Positions 22,592 to 36,555 of a stretch of 64,000 nt of DNA are shown piece after piece. This DNA comes from Omphiscola glabra (lineage: Eukaryota; Mollusca; Gastropoda; Lymnaeidae). The translations under genes were made by a program, and so were the position numbers. The DNA is taken from positions 13,268,630-13,332,629 of the forward strand of contig OZ024798.1 in the NCBI GenBank assembly GCA_964017045.1. Direction: 5' to 3'. The notes beneath the pieces were generated by a model, which saw only the letters and a list, made by a program, of their open reading frames with translations, made no database searches and was not told the DNA's origin. The number at the start of each line of letters is the position of its first letter. Positions within the stretch are counted from its first letter, which is position 1.

Positions 22592-22750
22592 TCAATGGAC
22601 ACAGTGGACACAATGGACACAGAAGAGATAATGGACACAAATGGACACAATAGACACCACGGACACAATAGACACAGTGGACATAATGGACAAATTGGAC
22701 ACCATTGACACAATGGACACTGTGGACACCATGGACACAATGGACACAAT
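22592..22750. repeat. AATGGACAC-based short tandem repeat
   Basis: 9-12 bp units of CAATGGACACAGTGGACAC with variable spacing. Confidence 0.85.
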
Positions 22751-22871
22751 CAATTGATACACATATTCATGAAAATAACTATTATTATTATGAATTTTTG
22801 TCTGCAATAAAAAAAAAAGAAAAAATGTAAGAAATGTCAATCAACTGAAGAAATACTAACGACAATTTATT

Positions 22872-22940
22872 GATGTCACAATAGCTGTCACAATAGCTGT
22901 CACAATAGCTGTCACAATTGCTGTCACAATAGCTGTCAAC
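22872..22940. repeat. 14-bp tandem repeat, five copies
   Basis: CTGTCACAATAG units. Confidence 0.9.
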
Positions 22941-23365
22941 GCTAACGTGAAAATAGTGTGAGAAGCACGATTTTAAGGAGACCATCTAAGCGTCCATATT
23001 GTTATTAATGTAATCAGCCTTAGCAATATTCAAACATCTGTAAATTTTTTTTTTTACTAAAGTAAAAAGCCAATGTAAGCATATAATATGGCGATGTAAG
23101 ATTTTTATATACCACCATAGAGTGGGACAATCATTGGTGCCGCCGCCCCCCCCCCCCCTTTTTTTTTTTCCTTTCTAAGCAGTGACGTATTGTACATAGG
23201 GTGGGGCTACGAGTTGGTGTATTAAAAAAACATAATAATACTAAGAATAACCCACCAAACAATGGCAGCGGGGCAATGCATGACCTTGCCATCCATTACA
23301 GTTACTTGCCCAAAAACGGGCATCTATATGTAAGGTAATAATGGGGGAGACTGCAATCAGGTTAG

Positions 23366-23528
23366 CACAATAGGAAATTAGTAGAACACAGTAAGGTTAC
23401 ACCGGATAAAAGGAACGCAACAAAACAGGCTTAACATTACTGTGTTTTACTAATTTCCTATTCCGACACGTTCGTTGTTTTGTTGCGTTCCTTTTTATCA
23501 GGTTTAACCTTACTGTGTTTTACTAATC
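23366..23528. repeat. Inverted repeat with a third partial arm
   Basis: The arm at 23375-23427 (AGTAGAACACAGTAAGGTTA, AAAGGAACGCAACAAAAC) is repeated inverted at 23478-23528. A middle segment at 23430-23462 is also the inverse of the first half plus its flank, so two alternative hairpins are possible. Confidence 0.75.
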
Positions 23529-24377
23529 ATCTGTATGTAATGGACTTTATAAGAAGCGCATTTAGTGCCAACGTCTGGGAATTTTCTTTTGCGCGCCAAC
23601 TGAACACAGCGCTATGGCCATATTTACACACTTAAAGAATGTAAACATTTATATCATTTATAAGCATTCATATAAATTTAATGGTAAATAAATGTAAAAT
23701 TCATACCAATGTAACGCGAAAGGTAAACCGCTAGAACCAATTTATTATCAAGCGTATGAATTCATACCAATGTAATAACACATCTATTGTGTTGTATTTA
23801 TATTCATACCGATGTGAAAAACGTAGGTATGAAATGAAACAAATATGTAGTATAAAAACCAACGCCAGCATTTATATCGTTGTAACAACAAAACGCACAC
23901 TCCCTGCCAGAGTAGCACTCTCGATGAAAGCGTTCCCACTCACCAACGTAGCATCTTGTTTTTTTTTTTCAAGGAAATAATTCCGAACTGATAAGCCGCA
24001 GAGACAGCCCCCATAAGCCATACAGCAAATAAACAGGCTACCTCCTGAAATCAACACTGAGTACAATCAGCCTACCTTTTACATTCCTGGTACTCACGAT
24101 GAGTGTTCCTGTATCGCCCAGCTCCCTCAGTTACGCAATGCACACGCAAGGTTTTGGTGGCAAACACTCAGGGCAATGACAACCGTATAGCGCACGGCAG
24201 ACCAACATTTCACAATACGATAGTAGCGAATTCGGTTCCAGAGAACTCACACACACGTTTTGTATGCTCGATAGTTCTTTCCCCCCACCCCTCGGTCGCC
24301 CCTCACCGTGCGCTGGAGCCCGTCTCGCCATTACTGGAAGTAGACTGTGTGCCAGGGGTAAAGGTTAGACGATGACT

Positions 24378-25138
<761 letters not shown>

Positions 25139-28107
25139 CCTCTTCCCCACATCCTCCTTATTCTTTCTGTTATTTCCTCTTGTCTTCTGGCTTTAAAAAA
25201 AATCACACAAGACTCGAAAGATGAGACCCAAATATCTGTGCCTATTCAGATGGCGTTCATGTATATAACGCAGCAGACAGAGGAGAGGGACAGTGGGAAG
25301 AAACATTTACTGGGTTGTCCAGCTTATCTGTATGTCTTAACAACACCGAGAGAACAGTTCGCAGAAACAACATTTCACGATATTCTTGTTGCACCTAGAG
25401 GCCACGTTTTTGAGAAACCGACACCCCAAGGAGTCAGCGCGCAGGGGCGAGGGAGCAGTAAAATAAGAAAGGTGTTTTTTCAACGAAAGGACGGTTAAAG
25501 AACAAAGTTTCTGGAATAGACATTTTTGAATTTTGTTTTAAACTCTCGGTGTACGATTGCAGCTTGGTCACTAATAAAAATAAAACGTATTCTTAACAAC
25601 TTGATCGCAGTACTCCACCCCCCATCCCCCCCACCCCCCACCCCCCATATTTTAAGGCCACAAAACAGGAATTGGAGGACTGCTATAAACCCCTAACCCA
25701 AGTGAATTAAGAGAAGGAAAAAATAACAACAACAAAAAAAAAAATCATTTTTTAAATTGCAAATGTGAATATCACTTATCAGTGATACAAAAATTGACAG
25801 TGAAACAATTGTTAGAACATTGTTGAATATTCAAAAATAATATTGATAACAGACCAGTTTACATTGTTCAGTAAATTAAATTATTACACCCTGTGATTAG
25901 TAAAAAAAAAAAGAAGTATTTAGTAGGCCTATATTAAATTTATTTCTTGATTTATTTTTAAAATTTGAAGCGGTAAAATTGGCTGTATGGAAGGAAAAAA
26001 AACACGTGTCACTCAATATGATCAGGTTGGAGTTTAAAACCCCGAAGAAGCCTGGCAATTTAAACAGACTTTTATATTACAGCATAAATCCCAGCCACCA
26101 CCACCCCACCACCACACCAATATCCGGTATATAATTAAAAAAACCACTATAATGGAACATTTCGACGAGTTTCGTCACCTATCAAATAGCGGAGCGCTTG
26201 ATCACATACGCAACAAAAAGCACACAAGATAACGCATTCGTTCCCCACCGGGCTGTGTGCCGCTCTGTGTGCCTGCTCGAATAATCACTGGTGGATATAT
26301 GGAGTGTCGTCTGGACCCCCCCCCCCTCCCCCGGGTATCATTAATATTAATAGTACATTTAAAAACAAACAAGCAAAAACGATACATCGTTGTAAGAATA
26401 TAATTTTAATTTTTAATAATTTTTTTTTTTTACTGCTAAAGCTTTAGTTGAGCGAGTTAAGCCGTAAAAAAACACAACATTTTTAAAGGGTTAAACCGTA
26501 AGAACTTTCTAGAGCGGGACGGATAGCATCCGCATGGGAATTATTATTAGAGATTGTATTATTTTCTTTACTATATTAATTTTGTGACCCGAAGAAGTTC
26601 AAAAGGCAGGACTAGAAGGGTACAAAAAAAAAGGGGGGGGGGGGTTAAAAAAAAAAGGGGGGGGGGGTAAAAAATACAGTGCAATGCAGCTTGTACTTCT
26701 AATGGAATCGTTTCTGTCAAGAGCTTCAGTGTTCAGTACTTCTGGTAAGTCCGAACCATCTATGTCACTAGAATCACTACGTCTCACGCCATTTCCCAAT
26801 CTGGGTTGCCAACCCTCTTGACCACAAACCAGGTCCAGATTAACGCCCTCTTAATGCTGTCCTATAAAGTTGAATGTTTTTTTTAAGTGGTCAACTTTTG
26901 AAGAAAACAGAAAGTGGATTTCAAGGTTTATCCCACGAGACAAAAGTCGTTGAAGTATTAATGATATAGCTAATAACACTATTTTTTAAAAATACAGTTA
27001 GGTATTTTGACTCTGTTGCCGGCTGATATTTAACTGTATACATTCCAGGCACGTATTCACACGACACCTGGGTTAGAATTGTCGGCTGACCACGCCCTCA
27101 TCCCCCAACTTAAAAACCCATGATAGGCCCTGTATAGAGGATTGCATTTAGGTAAACAGATAAGTTAGGAGCCCTGGCGTAGGAGGAGGGGTGCAGAGGG
27201 GCGGTCCGCGCCGGGTGTCACTTTTTCCTTTATATACATTTAGGGACGTCATTTTCTGTATTCTACAGAGTTCTTCGCGGGGGAGGGGTGGTAATAAAGC
27301 ATGGCCCCACCCCGGGTGGCACTAACCCTAGCTGGGCCAATAATAAGGAGAGGTGACACATGACGCGCTGCCATGAGAGCAGACACATGACGCGGTGGCA
27401 AGAGAACTGGAAAAAACAACAACTTTTTAATCAACTTGAACGCAGATCTTAATGACAACATAAACATCGATTTCTCTTTAGTAAAATAAGCCCCAAGAAC
27501 CACATACTAAGCATCTGTCGGCGATTATTATTTTAATTTTAAAACCAAATGGTCTAAGTCTAAGCAAACATTTCAAACAGTGGTTTCTTAATTTCATTTG
27601 AAAGGGCCCCCACTTACGGATGAAAGATTTTTCACATCGAATTACCAAATTAATCGCTAATGGATCATTTAGCAGTTTGCGAACGAAATGTGTTTTAATT
27701 AGAATATGTTAAAATTATATTTATATCAAATGAAATTAACCGATACACATAGATAAGTTGAATAGTTATATTGAAATAGAAACCGTGTCATTGCAGTAAT
27801 TGAGTTGTGTAAATAAGTATATTCCAAACTGTAGATGTGGAACAAAGAAAAAAAAACTGAACGCGTTGGAATGTTCAGGGGCGTAAATTAATTAAAAATG
27901 TGGATGAACAAAATGTGTAAACTGATGACATCACTGGTGAGTTGCGAGATAACTAGTGAATACGGGAAGACAGTTTTAAGGTCAGACAGAATCTTTCGCT
28001 AGGCGGGTAGAAATAAAAAAAATAATACAACTAGGTCTTAAACGGGTGCATTTGTTTTTACACCGGATCCGGATATTTTTAGAAAATACCCGTTAAGTCC
28101 CAGTATT

Positions 28108-28109
<2 letters not shown>

Positions 28110-28168
<59 letters not shown>
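28110..28168. repeat. 59-bp poly(A) tract
   Basis: Uninterrupted A run; could be a retroposon tail, but no element is recognised upstream of it. Confidence 0.95.
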
Positions 28169-28170
<2 letters not shown>

Positions 28171-28549
28171 AATTTTAAAGAAATCTACTGCCCTATGTCG
28201 TAGTGAGAAGAGTGCAATGTCTTAGTCAACTGCATGTGTCAAGAAAAAAAACACTAGTAAGAAATGCCTCTACGACCGGTTAAATTTTGCCTTTCTAGAA
28301 ACTATCGATCATTAGGATTACGGCAAACTCAAGGATTGAACATATAAAACTAGATATTACATTTACTAGGTTTAGTGAAAAAAAACAAAACCAGCAACAA
28401 CTAAAATTTCTACCAGGCAACGAGACGAAACAAAATTAGAAAGGTCCCCGTTCGGTGCTACCAGCAAACTTACATCCATTTAACTAAAACACACAGACTA
28501 CTAAGTATCAACAATTTTTTTAAGAGACAAGAATAATTATTTCATACGG

Positions 28550-29100
28550 ACTCATTTAGTTGCAATAAGCGACCGCGTCCTCGAAGAAATTCGGGGGCGT
28601 CCACATGGGGTTTTGCCTCTTCGCGGCGTGGCAGACTAGTAGGGGGGACTTGTCCACCCGAAGCTAAAAAACCCCGGCCAAACGCATGACTCCCAACGCA
28701 ACGGGAGCTGCCACTAACATGATTACTAGTTGCTGTTAATGGGTATGAGGCTTGGGTGGCCCTCAAAACCCATGCCGATGATTTTAACTACGCGGCCGTG
28801 AGAAAGCCGCCCCTAGGCAACCGTTTCGTCCCGCCACTACTAACGTCCCGACCGAAAGACTCCCTGGGCGGTGGGGGTCGGTAACGCAACACCAAACCAC
28901 CGGAGTGGAAGCAAAGCCGTCCTGACCCACAGAGAGTTAACTGCGGACGCTTTAAACGCAGCGTCCTCGGTCGACCGGGCCTCCTCTAGGTCAAGGGGGA
29001 GGTTCCCGGCGCCCTCCCGCACGGGCTGGAGTCGGGTTAAGTCCTTCAGTGCTCTGGTTTGTGTGGGGGAGCGCCGGGGGGGGGGGGGGCATTAAGAGCT
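28550..29100. other. GC-rich block of unknown origin
   Basis: About 550 bp clearly richer in G+C and CpG than its surroundings, with open frames on both strands none of which I recognise, ending in a 14-G run at 29076-29089. May be the 5' region of a retroelement or a CpG island. Confidence 0.5.
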
Positions 29101-29312
29101 CACGCTCGACGGCCCACCGATTCCATCTCTTATGCGACATTTGGAGTTGCAATACAGTTGCTGAGACTGTGAAGCTCTTGTCAGTGGTGCCTGGATGTGA
29201 AGGGAAGTGTTTCTAAATTAAATATTGTTTATAACGCGTAATCGATAACACCGGAAAATGTACAAATTTCACTATCACAATAAATTGCTGAACAACCCTT
29301 TAAAAAAAAAAA

Positions 29313-29760
29313 GTGTTTTCGTATAAATCCATCATATGCTCTTCAAAAATTACTTTACTTTATATCAATATTCTAACGACCCATTCGCTTTGCATCGCAG
29401 ATTTATTTCATCAACTATTTCAGAAAAACAACATGAAATAATGCGCACCAAACACACCTGCAAGATACATTTATTTCAGTTATCGGGAATTTCATGTCAT
29501 GAAATCAGTGACACCATTATTTACTTCATCTTACCCTTGACAAAAATAAAAACAAAAACTTTTTTTTTTTTTTAGGGTGGTGGAGTGGGGCTAATAATTC
29601 GAAAGAATTTGTTCTTATCGGCAAGGAGTCTATGTGCCAGGTTTCAGCTCGATGGGTTGACGGGAAGAGAGTCATTAAGACGCTCCGAAGATTTTTGCCC
29701 GCAACGCACGAAAGCGAAGTTAATATAAATTATTTAAATATGGTTCCCCGCGCCCCCCCC
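29313..29760. repeat. Unnamed dispersed repeat, copy 1
   Basis: Shares CGTATAAATCC near its left end and ATCGGCAAGGAGTCTATGTG, GACGGGAAG and AGATTTTTGCCCGCAACGCAC near its right end with 58716-59165. No coding potential or terminal repeats recognised. Confidence 0.55.
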
Positions 29761-30039
29761 ATCCCCCCATCCCCCCCCCTAGCCCCCATAATGCTTAAAA
29801 AAGCAAGGGGGAGACGAAAAAAAAAATAAAATAAAGGAAATCGATTTATTTAGATTGTGGCAGGTCAAAACATGGTTATAGAACGATGTACCTTTCTACA
29901 CCACCACGACACCAGCTTGTTCACTTTTGGTCAAAGTTGATTTTTAATGTCTGTTGTTTAATGTCGACGCTGCTGATAATGAAGGTCATAATGAAGACGG
30001 TTGAAGATCAAATGTATGTGACAGGTTTTGATGAAAATG

Positions 30040-30290
30040 GCTGCTGTATGTGGCAAGGTCATGGTAAGGAGGACAGCTATGCGAGAGCGTGGCACGTTGT
30101 CGTCGCTAACGTGGCTGCCAGTAAAGAGTATGTGGCAAGGTCATGGCAAGGATGACAGCTATGCGAGAGCGTGGCACGTTGTGGTCGCTAACATGGCTGC
30201 CAGTAAAGAGTATGTGACAAAGTCATGGTAAGTTTGACAGCTATGTCAGAGCGTGTCACACTGTCATCGCCAACATGGCTGCCAGTTTTG
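30040..30290. repeat. About 92-bp tandem repeat, three copies
   Basis: Units contain AAGGTCATGG, GACAGCTATGCGAGAGCGTG and GCTAACATGGCTGCCAGT. From 30290 to 32100 nothing further is recognised. Confidence 0.9.
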
Positions 30291-32104
30291 GTTTGTTTGT
30301 CTCGTTAAAACCGACATCGCTTTTATGAATCAGATATTTAAAGAGATTATCCGTTTTTTACAATTCATTCCCATCTGTTCCACATAGAAAGGTCAGATTG
30401 ACATAATAGTTGAGATTATCAAAACCAGCAGATGAAATCTACTTTGAGAAAAGTCAAAGCCAATTTAATAGTGTTGCAGTTTTGGTACCAGTACTTGACC
30501 TAATTTTATGATCAGTAACCAAAACTGCCACAATGTGGTCTGCACTTACAGCAAACTTGTTCATTGATATCTGTAGCTGAATGCCCGCCTGCAAAGACAA
30601 GGTGATCACGTATCTCATCCCAAGCGGCAGTCATATGGAACAATTTGGTATGGTAAGGCACGTGAAGCGAGTGCCTGTTTTCGTTATACTGTAAGTGTAT
30701 TCGTTTTTAAAAGTCTGGGGTAGGAAGTATCTATAAAAAAATTAAAGAAACATTCGATCATCTTTGTTGTAAGAAATCAACAACCAGTTATCGGTTCCAA
30801 CAGCAATAACCTGAAGTACTGGTTATCGTTGCTTACACCTTTACTTCAGTCTAGCCATTGTTCAGAAGTTTTGGACGAGAGTAGGTCACAGGTCAGGGTA
30901 AAGGAGGCGGCCAATAAAGTGAAGGTCACAGGTCATGATAGAAGATGGCTCACAGTGAGGTGAAAGCTACATTAGGCGGCAGGTCAACGACTGTAGTAAA
31001 TATAGGCCACGAGGGCTAATCGATACGTACAACAGACGGGCGATGTCTCAGGTCGTCGACACAATATTTGAAGTGAACAAATCTGCCACAGGATCTTTGG
31101 GGCTGAGGATATGCACCTCTGTACCAGTTAAGCACTCAGCAGCGCAGTTACCCAAGGGTTGTTTAATAGAAAACCAAGAAAAATAATTTGCTCAATTGAA
31201 AATTTCAGAACGTAACGTTGGAAATGAACTTTGTCCTCAAAATCCAAAACAGGTTTCATTATGTAACACTTTTCAGTGCATAAAAATGTTCAGATAAAAC
31301 ACCAGTATACATCATAAAGCATATTAAAATTGCAAATTTGTAAATATTTCGCCATACAAATATCATAAACTATGGAATAGAAAATCAGCAGTTGATTCAG
31401 GGAGACATTCATTTTACCTGCATCCATACGCTTTTTTCCCGAAGTTACCCAAAGTAATCCTCGCTAACGCAAACAACCGCCGCCCCCGCCCTCCCCAAAC
31501 CAAACACAGAAAATAGAAAGCAACTCACTGTTTGAGTATCTTAGTCCATCCCCTGTCACGTGTCTGGTTCCAGGATTCAAATATCTCTGTTTAACTTCTG
31601 ACACCATACGAGAAAATAAGAATAATGAGCTCTTATAGTTCTGCAACATTGTGCACAACTGCCACATGCCCTTAAAACCAAACTGTGCTAACCTAACAGT
31701 TCACATGATATCGTGCAGAAAGAACTATAGAGTTGATGTAGACAGGTAGCCCCCACCTGACGGGGGAATAGACACGTCACTGTCGCGACAGTCGCCAGGG
31801 TAAATAAAAAAATGCTAAAAATAGGCGCAAATAGTACAGGCCGAAAACACACGTTCATTAAATGGCGCATCCTTGTCACTTAAAAAAAAAAACCCACAAC
31901 TTTGCACTCAAGTGGATTATCGCCGGAAAAATCCATTACTAGTGATATTTCTGGTTAACCTTAAACTGTTGTGCTGTATTCTGATGCGTCATGAAACATT
32001 TCTGTGTTGGATTCAATAAAAGCAAAAAGAAAGTGCTAGAAATGAAAGATATGGCGAAGGAAGCTTTAAAACGTTTACATTCTGAACGGCTACAAGGGTA
32101 GCAC

Positions 32105-32280
32105 AAAAAGGGCTACACTTGATAGGACGTTGGTTAAGAGTTCACAAATGGCCACGCTTGATAGGGCGTTGGTTAAGAGTTCACAAATGGCCACGCTTGA
32201 TAGGACGTTGGTTAAGAGTTCACATTTGGCCACGCTTGATATGACGTTGGTTAATAGTTCACAAACGGCCAAACTTGATA
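32105..32280. repeat. 39-bp tandem repeat, about five copies
   Basis: Units of GATAGGACGTTGGTTAAGAG and TTCACAAATGGCCACGCTT. Confidence 0.9.
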
Positions 32281-32354
32281 TAGGACTGAATGTGAAAACG
32301 TGGAAGATCGAATTAAGAGATATTATTGGAGCTCTTTCCATTAGAACATGGCTT

Positions 32355-32645
32355 TTTCTGCGTATCCAGAAATTTGTTTGAAAGAAATTTCGTGGACGGA
32401 CCATTGATCGACGGAAGTTTGGTCGAGCGGAGATTTGGTCGAATTTTCTTTTCAGGTCACAAAATCGAATTTTGCGTCAAATTTCTGTTTGAACGCATTA
32501 TTTTGTTTTAGGATATTATACAGTGCGTTAAAAAAAACATTTGACAAAAATTCGATCGTGTGAACTGAAAAATGAATTCGACCAAATTTCCGCTCGACCA
32601 AACTTCCGTCAAACAATTTTCCATCGACGAAATTTCTTTCAAACT
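32355..32645. mobile_element. Foldback-type MITE with long inverted arms
   Basis: Left arm 32365-32460 (GAAATTTCGT, GACGGAAGTTTGGTCGA, GAATTTTCTTTTCAGGTCAC) recurs as its reverse complement at 32555-32645. Arms of about 90 bp with a spacer of about 90 bp. The arms are built from short units around GACGGAAGTTTGGTCGA. Confidence 0.7.
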
Positions 32646-32789
32646 AATTTCCGGTAACCCATTGTCTGTCATCATAATTAAGATGAAAATTGTTGCCTTT
32701 TGTATACACACTATAATGCCTCTCTTGTAAAACGAACTCTTTTTTTCTTTAAAGGGATTGCATACCACCATCACCATTTTTTCGGTGGG

Positions 32790-33062
32790 ATCACGATACC
32801 GGTGGATCCCATTTTCATGTGGATCCCTATCCCTTTAGGATCACGTTTCCCGGTGAGATCCAGTTTCCCCGGTGGGATCCTCTTCTTCGATTGGATCCCG
32901 TTTCCCGATAGAAACCCGACCCCAGTTTGATCCCGATACCTGAGGGGATCACGTTACCGATGGGTTCCAGTCTACTATTGGATCTCGTTCCCCTTTAGGA
33001 TCGTGTTCCTCGGTGGGATCCTGTTCCCAGTAGGATTTTGTTTTTCCGGTAGGATTATGAAG
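32790..33062. repeat. Degenerate GGATCC-containing short repeats
   Basis: About a dozen loosely repeated 20-25 bp units with GGTGGGATCC and GTTTCCCGGT motifs. From 33065 to 33690 no feature is seen. Confidence 0.75.
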
Positions 33063-33689
33063 GGTATGTTTAGAGAAAATCCCCATGCAAGTATCAACAT
33101 GAAAAGAATTAACCTAACATTTTAATAAGATTTTAAATCTCATTATATATCCCCGTAGAAAAATATAGAGCTTTCTGGAACATTCTAGATTAAATTTGGA
33201 ATCCTCTTCGAAACGTGTAACAAATGACTTGTCTACGTAACTATTTTTCGAATACGAAAAAATTATACAACTAAATGGACTGCTAAAACTATAGTTCATT
33301 TAATTTATGGCCCATTCCATAACTGTAATGATTTAGTTTTGCCTGAGGCAAGGGGGCCTATAAAATCAGTCGGATAAATAATCAAGTTAAAATTTAAAAG
33401 TTGTTCCATTAAAATCGGTTTAAAATTGTCATTGCTATAGCTTTTTTAAACTAACAAACTTTCTGGAAAAGTCTAGACCAGCTCTGAATGTATTGGATAT
33501 TATTCATTTTAAATCCACTGATCTTCCAGTATGGTCTATGACGTGTATTCCTACCAATCTAGACCTAGATCCATGAATTCACATAGAAAAAACAGAAAAA
33601 CAGATAGCTAAATGAGTTAAGCTGTAAGCTCTTAATGATATGCAATATTGTCAACAATGAAAATCAGTTCTGTGTTGTGTACATCCGCA

Positions 33690-34640
33690 GTATCATCATC
33701 ATCATCATGTCCCTTAGTCTTTGGAAAGTTGGGGCACCACAGCTGACATGAAAACTATCCTTTTCCATTTCTCTCTGTCTTCTGCACTACGCATAGCGTC
33801 GACTAGGTTTAGTCCCGTCCACTCTTTGATGTTCTCTTCCCATCTTTTTCTCTGTCTTCCTCTTCTCCTCCCTCCTCTAGTTGTGCCCTGCAGGATTTCT
33901 TTGGCGAGCCTTTGTTTTCTTATCACGTGGCCATACCATTCAAGTTTGCGTTTTTCTACAGACGCCAGGAGGTCATCGTACTGCCCAATGGTTTGACGAA
34001 TCCTTTCTTTCACTTGTTCATTGGTGATATGGTCTCTATAGCAGATGCCAAGAATCCTTTCTTTCACTTGTTCGTTGGTGATATGGTCTCTATAGCAGAT
34101 GTCAAGAATCCTTTCTTTCACTTGTTCGTTGGCGATATGGTCTCTATAGTAGATGCCAAGAATCCTTTCTTTCACTTGTTCATTGTGATATGGTCTCTAT
34201 AGCAGATGTCAAGAATCCTTTCTTTCACTTGTTCATTGTGATATGGTCTCTATAGCAGATGCCAAGAATCCTTTTTTTCACTTGTTCGTTGGCGATATGG
34301 TCTCTATAGCAGATGCCAAGAATCCTTTCTTTCACTTGTTCATTGTGATATGGTCTCTATAGCAGATGTCAAGAATCCTTTCTTTCACTTGTTCGTTGGC
34401 GATATGGTCTCTATAGTACTAGTAGATGCCAAGAATCCTTTCTTTCACTTGTTCATTGTAATATGGTCTCTATAGCAGATGCCAAGAATCCTTTTTTTCA
34501 CTTGTTCGTTCGCCATATGGTCTCTATAGCAGATGCCAAGAATCCTTTCTTTCACTCGTTCATTGTGATATGGTATCTATAGCAGATGCCAAGAATCCCT
34601 TCTTTCACTTGTTCATTGTGATATGGTATCTATAGCAGAT
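33690..34640 (-). mobile_element. Non-LTR retrotransposon ORF2 C-terminus and 3' end, with tandem internal expansion
   Basis: Minus-strand frame 34175-33714 reads RDHITNEQVKERI (repeated), IGQYDDLLASVEKRKLEWYG, HVIRKQRLAKEILQGTT, GGRRRGRQRKRWEENIKEWT and a tail ending LSKD*. This is the conserved C-terminus found after reverse transcriptase in many LINE ORF2 proteins (D-x-ITN-x-x-V, KL-x-W-x-GHV, RGRQ-x-x-RW). A (TGA)n tail follows at about 33692-33705. Upstream, from about 34016 to 34640, the DHITNEQVKERILGI segment is repeated about twelve times, with frameshifts in several units. The polymerase domain is absent. Confidence 0.87.
34016..34640 (-). repeat. 53-57-bp tandem array derived from retrotransposon ORF2
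   Basis: About twelve units, each containing GGTCTCTATAGCAGATG and CTTTCTTTCACTTGTTC on the plus strand. The 57-bp forms keep the frame; the ones reading CATTGTGATATGG are shorter and break it. Confidence 0.9.
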
Positions 34641-34789
34641 GTCAATGATGCCCCTGAAACATCTCATCCCCATCACCTTTATTTTCCTTTTAAGTTCCAC
34701 AGTATAAAGATAGAAACACAAAAACCCAGTGATATTTCAAGGAAAAAAAATTCATTCTGTAGAAACAAGGTCAACCTCTATATCCGAGT

Positions 34790-35295
34790 TCAGAGGTCAA
34801 GCATGAATCTCTCTGTCAAGCATGAATCTCTCTGTCAAGTATGAATCTCTCTGTCAAGCATGAATCTCTCTGTCAAGCATGAATCTCTCTGTCAAGCATG
34901 AATCTCTCTGTCAAGCATGAATCTCTTTTTCAAGCATGAATCTCTCTGTCAAGCATGAATCTCTCTGTCAAGCATGAATCTCTCTGTCAAGCATGAATCT
35001 CACTGTCAAGCATGAATCTCTCTGTCAAGCATGATACTCACTGTCAAAAATGAATCTCACTGTCAAGCATGAATCTCTCTGTCAAGTATGAATCTCTCTG
35101 TCAAGCATGAATCTCTCTGTCAAGCATGAATCTCTCTGTCAAGCATGAATCTCTCTGTCAAGCATGAATCTCACTGTCAAGCATGAATCTCTCTGTCAAG
35201 CATGATACTCACTGTCAAAAATGAATCTCACTGTCAAGCATGAATCTCTCTGTCAAGCATGAATCTCACTGTCAAGCATGAATCTCTCTGCGTGA
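34790..35295. repeat. 19-bp minisatellite, about 26 copies
   Basis: Unit CTGTCAAGCATGAATCTCT with CACTG and AAATG variants; a variant block at about 35030 recurs at about 35210, indicating a segmental duplication of about 180 bp. Confidence 0.93.
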
Positions 35296-35382
35296 CAGCC
35301 TTAAACAAAACAACCTCAGAACTATGACTATAAACATGTGGAGTTGGGGGTGGTGGCGGTTTTTGAAGAGGAAGCAGGACGA

Positions 35383-35413
<31 letters not shown>

Positions 35414-35519
35414 TGAGCGTGACGTTCTTTATAGGTAAAATTGCCGTGCATCTATAGAGATAAAGAATCATGCCAAAATGATGCCGTCATAAACGGGAGA
35501 TACATCACTGTATGAATTG

Positions 35520-35720
35520 ATAACCGCGCTGGCTAGCACTGACTAGCAGATCTGTTTCCACTCGAGTACCCCACACTCAGCGAGGAGCACTTCGTCCTGC
35601 CGATCGACATGTCCAATATCTGGAGTTATTTTTAAGCGCTTGACGTCACCTAAGTAGGTCAGGCCGCAGGACGCGTAATTTAAGGGGCCGAATCGACCGG
35701 AGGTCTGCTCTGAGTCAATG
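35520..35720. promoter_or_regulatory. CpG-richer segment with a CRE palindrome, possible regulatory region
   Basis: Contains TGACGTCA at 35641-35648 in sequence richer in CpG than its surroundings. No transcript can be attached to it, so function is speculative. 35720-36390 and 36560-37420 hold only AT-rich repeats of ATAACGACAAAACCTC (35960-36170) and nothing recognised. Confidence 0.2.
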
Positions 35721-36396
35721 TGGTTTACGTCCCTCTATTTCTGCTTTTTGAGCAAACACCCTATACTTCGATATCTGTAAAGTGTTCAAATAACAACTTA
35801 GTCTCAATGTTGGAATGACGCATCTCTATCAAGTACCCGGCAACAAACAGACCATAATTTATATTTTAATGATATGTTTAATAGACATCTCCGTCAGACT
35901 AAACATTTGTACGAATTTTAACAGTGACCCTTCCAAAAGTAGACAATATGTAATTTTTTGTAATAACGTAAAACCTCTTAGAGGACATTTTTAATTATTA
36001 GTACATCTTAATAACGTCATGTCTCAAATTGGTCGACACTTTAAAAGTTTTATAATAACGACAAAACCTCATATAAGACATTTGCTAGCATTGTAATAAC
36101 GACAAACCTCATATAAGACATTTGCAAGTTTTATAATAACGACAAAATCTAAAAAATGACACTTGGAAGGACATTGCAGTAAAATAACGATACAACTCTA
36201 AGCACAAATATCCTGGCTTTTATTTTCACTTCTTATTATATCGGCTGAGAGATGTTGATCGAGAAAACTTTATATACAAGAGAAAGCAATTGTTGCAACA
36301 TCTCACTGTACAAATCCCAACACACGTCAAGAATGTGTCTTGCACTGTCTGTAGACGGATCACGTCTTACATTTTTCGTGGGGGGTCTGGTGGGCA

Positions 36397-36555
36397 CAGT
36401 GGCGTAGCGAGCTTGACTCGCGCCCGGGGCACAATACCTTTTTAGCACTCCCCCCATTCGAAAACCATACATTATATGTAAAATATACCATTTGGCGCCC
36501 CTTTGAGAGTAGCGCCCGGGGCATGATGCCCCTTGCCCCCCTAGCTACGCCACTG
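36397..36555 (+). mobile_element. hAT-like MITE, copy 3 (159 bp)
   Basis: Same ends, perfect 8-bp target duplication GGTGGGCA, with small internal deletions relative to copies 1 and 2. Confidence 0.92.
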
